DNA of 6,873 bases from Candidatus Rifleibacteriota bacterium. GTDB taxonomy: Bacteria > UBP17 > UBA6191 > JACPRK01. The notes under the pieces were generated by a model. That model worked only from the letters and a program-made list of their open reading frames with translations, did no database searches and was not told where the DNA came from. Location: contig JACQZL010000404.1 in the NCBI GenBank assembly GCA_016213865.1, forward strand, positions 1 to 6,873. Direction: 5' to 3'. This document shows, in pieces, positions 5,690 through 6,873 of the stretch. The translations under genes and the position numbers were made by a program. Position 1 is the stretch's first letter. Each line of letters opens with the position of its first letter.

Positions 5690-6675
5690 CCGTGCCTTGC
5701 TGGCCCCAGGTGCTGGGAGCGACGGCGGCGCTCGCGCTCCTGACCGGAGCCGTGTACCTCGCGCGGTGGCTGGTCCTATTCATGACCGGCCTCTTCCTCG
5801 ATCACCCGACGATCACGCTGGAGATGTCCCGGGCCGAAGCACCCGATGAGCCTCGCTGGGACCGGGAGCCGGCGGTCCAGTTCCTCAGCCGGGACGGGAC
5901 CGAGCTTTCGGGCTGGTGGGTGCGGTCCAGGCAACCCTCGCGGCGGGCTGCGATCTTCTTCCACGAGTTCGGGGCCGACGGCGAATCGTGGCGCCGGTAT
6001 CTCTGGTTCCTGCCGGAGGCCGGCTGGCACGTCTTCACGTTCGACTTTCGCGGTTCGGGCGCGAGCGGCGCCCCGGAGGGCCACCGCGCGTACAAGTGGG
6101 CGACGGCGGGCGAGGTGTGGGACGCCGCCGCGGCGCTGGACCTGGTGCGCGCGCAGGCGCGTGACGAGGGGCTGCGGGTAGTCGGGTTCGGAGCGTCGCG
6201 TGGGGCGGCGGCGATGTTCATGGCCGCCGCGGCCCATCCGTGGCTGGAGACCTTCGCCTGCGAAGGTGTCTCCGCGGCGCGCCCCTCCGTCTACTGGCAC
6301 ATGCGTCGTTGGGCGCGCATCTACGTGCCGCGCTGGGCGGTCGACAGCGTTCCCGATCTGGGGTGGCGCGGGTTGACGCACCTGGTCCTGCTGGCTGCCG
6401 AGCACCGGGACGGGGTGCGTTTTCCGTCCCTGGAGGAGCACCTCCAGACCCTGGGGGGACGCCGGGCCCTGTTCGCCTGGGGAGAGAAAGACTCGCTGAT
6501 CCCTCCCGGACACCGCCGTGAGCTGTTCCGGGCCTTCGCCGGCCGGCGAGAGCTCTGGACCCTGGCCGGCGCGGGACACCTGCAGGGACCGATAGCCTGC
6601 GCGGAGGAGTACCGGCAGCGTATGCTGTCCTGGCTGGAGGGCACAACGGCACCTCCGGTCACGGGGCACCCATGA
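5686..6675 (+). CDS. Membrane-anchored alpha/beta hydrolase
   Basis: This 329-residue protein has a hydrophobic N-terminus (about residues 9-38, VLGATAALALLTGAVYLA then WLVLFMTGLFL) that should anchor it in the inner membrane, followed by a serine-hydrolase fold. The oxyanion region HEFGADGESW starts at His93 and FDFRGSGASG is at 119-128. The nucleophile elbow GASRG places Ser171, and Asp269 (GEKDSLIP) with His298 (GAGHLQ) completes the triad. A Trp-rich cap spans about 192-250. Esterase, thioesterase or acyltransferase activity on the lipid product is plausible from context but not shown; family membership alone does not fix the substrate. The GTG 5686 start keeps the whole membrane segment; no ribosome site is visible for it, but a possible upstream mini-ORF overlaps it. 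The stop overlaps the transporter start as ATGA. Confidence 0.82.
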   Translation: MTVPCWPQVLGATAALALLTGAVYLARWLVLFMTGLFLDHPTITLEMSRAEAPDEPRWDREPAVQFLSRDGTELSGWWVRSRQPSRRAAIFFHEFGADGESWRRYLWFLPEAGWHVFTFDFRGSGASGAPEGHRAYKWATAGEVWDAAAALDLVRAQARDEGLRVVGFGASRGAAAMFMAAAAHPWLETFACEGVSAARPSVYWHMRRWARIYVPRWAVDSVPDLGWRGLTHLVLLAAEHRDGVRFPSLEEHLQTLGGRRALFAWGEKDSLIPPGHRRELFRAFAGRRELWTLAGAGHLQGPIACAEEYRQRMLSWLEGTTAPPVTGHP

Positions 6676-6873
6676 GAGAGAAGCTGCTAGAGGCGATCGT
6701 ACGGGTCGTGCTGACGATGCCTCTGGCCGTGGTCGCCGTCGCGCTGGCGCTCGGGGTCCTGGCCTACCCGGCGGCCCAGAAGGTCGAGCTGCGGTCGAGT
6801 CAGCTCGACATGCTTCCGAAGGACGATCCGATCGTCAGGCGGTGGATTCACTTCACGGAGGATTTCGACGTCC
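6672..6873 (+). CDS. MMPL/RND-family transporter, N-terminal fragment cut by the window edge
   Basis: Only the first 67 residues are present. A short basic start (MREKLLEAIVR) is followed by one membrane helix (about residues 12-33, VVLTMPLAVVAVALALGVLAYP). Then comes SSQLDMLPKDDPIVRRWIHFTEDF, which matches the start of the first periplasmic domain in MMPL/RND exporters, where a D-L/M-L-P-x-D-x-P motif and an F-x-x-x-F segment are usual. Such proteins move lipids or hydrophobic compounds using the proton gradient. The ATG overlaps the hydrolase stop as ATGA, which places the transporter in the same transcript as the acyl-chain enzymes and suggests that their product is exported or inserted in the outer envelope. 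The assignment rests on a short fragment, so it is probable rather than certain. Confidence 0.72.
   Translation, partial: MREKLLEAIVRVVLTMPLAVVAVALALGVLAYPAAQKVELRSSQLDMLPKDDPIVRRWIHFTEDFDV

Overview
The window is high-GC bacterial DNA, by eye well above 60% G+C. It has one leftward gene on the left, a repeat-filled spacer, and a rightward operon that runs off the right edge. The intergenic DNA carries dispersed-looking palindromes and a 'CACAGAGACACAGAGG'-type repeat. Together with the style of the ketoacyl synthases (for example the [13 protein letters not shown] stretch) this suggests an environmental, large-genome bacterium. Planctomycetota is my best guess; Acidobacteriota, Verrucomicrobiota or Myxococcota are possible. 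This is inference; no rRNA or other phylogenetic marker is present.

Layout. Bases 1-193 hold a perfect-stem hairpin and no gene. Bases 194-757 (minus strand) encode a 187-residue coiled-coil protein of unknown function, whose core is built from 21-bp (7-codon, one heptad) tandem repeats. Bases 758-1211 hold no gene. They contain a candidate promoter for the leftward gene, a long imperfect inverted repeat, a 98-bp tandem duplication, and a very good sigma70-type promoter (TTGAGA-N17-TAAAAT) that starts exactly where the second repeat copy ends.

Bases 1212 to the right edge are a tightly packed operon. The order is a FabZ-like dehydratase, a FabG-like ketoreductase, a second hotdog protein lacking the dehydratase histidine, two different FabF-like ketoacyl synthases (each with an intact Cys-His-His triad), a membrane-anchored alpha/beta hydrolase, and the start of an MMPL/RND-type membrane transporter. 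Four junctions are 4-base ATGA/GTGA overlaps. The largest gap (76 nt, between the second synthase and the hydrolase) is bridged by a possible 19-codon mini-ORF that also ends in a GTGA overlap.

Taken together, the enzymes are a secondary type II acyl-chain assembly line: condensation, keto-reduction and dehydration, with no enoyl reductase, acyl carrier protein or malonyl transferase in the window. It is coupled to a hydrolase that could release or transfer the chain and to an exporter that could move the lipid product across the membrane. Paired synthases, paired hotdog proteins, one ketoreductase and an MMPL transporter recall aryl-polyene and other lipid or polyketide type II clusters. The product cannot be deduced from this sequence.
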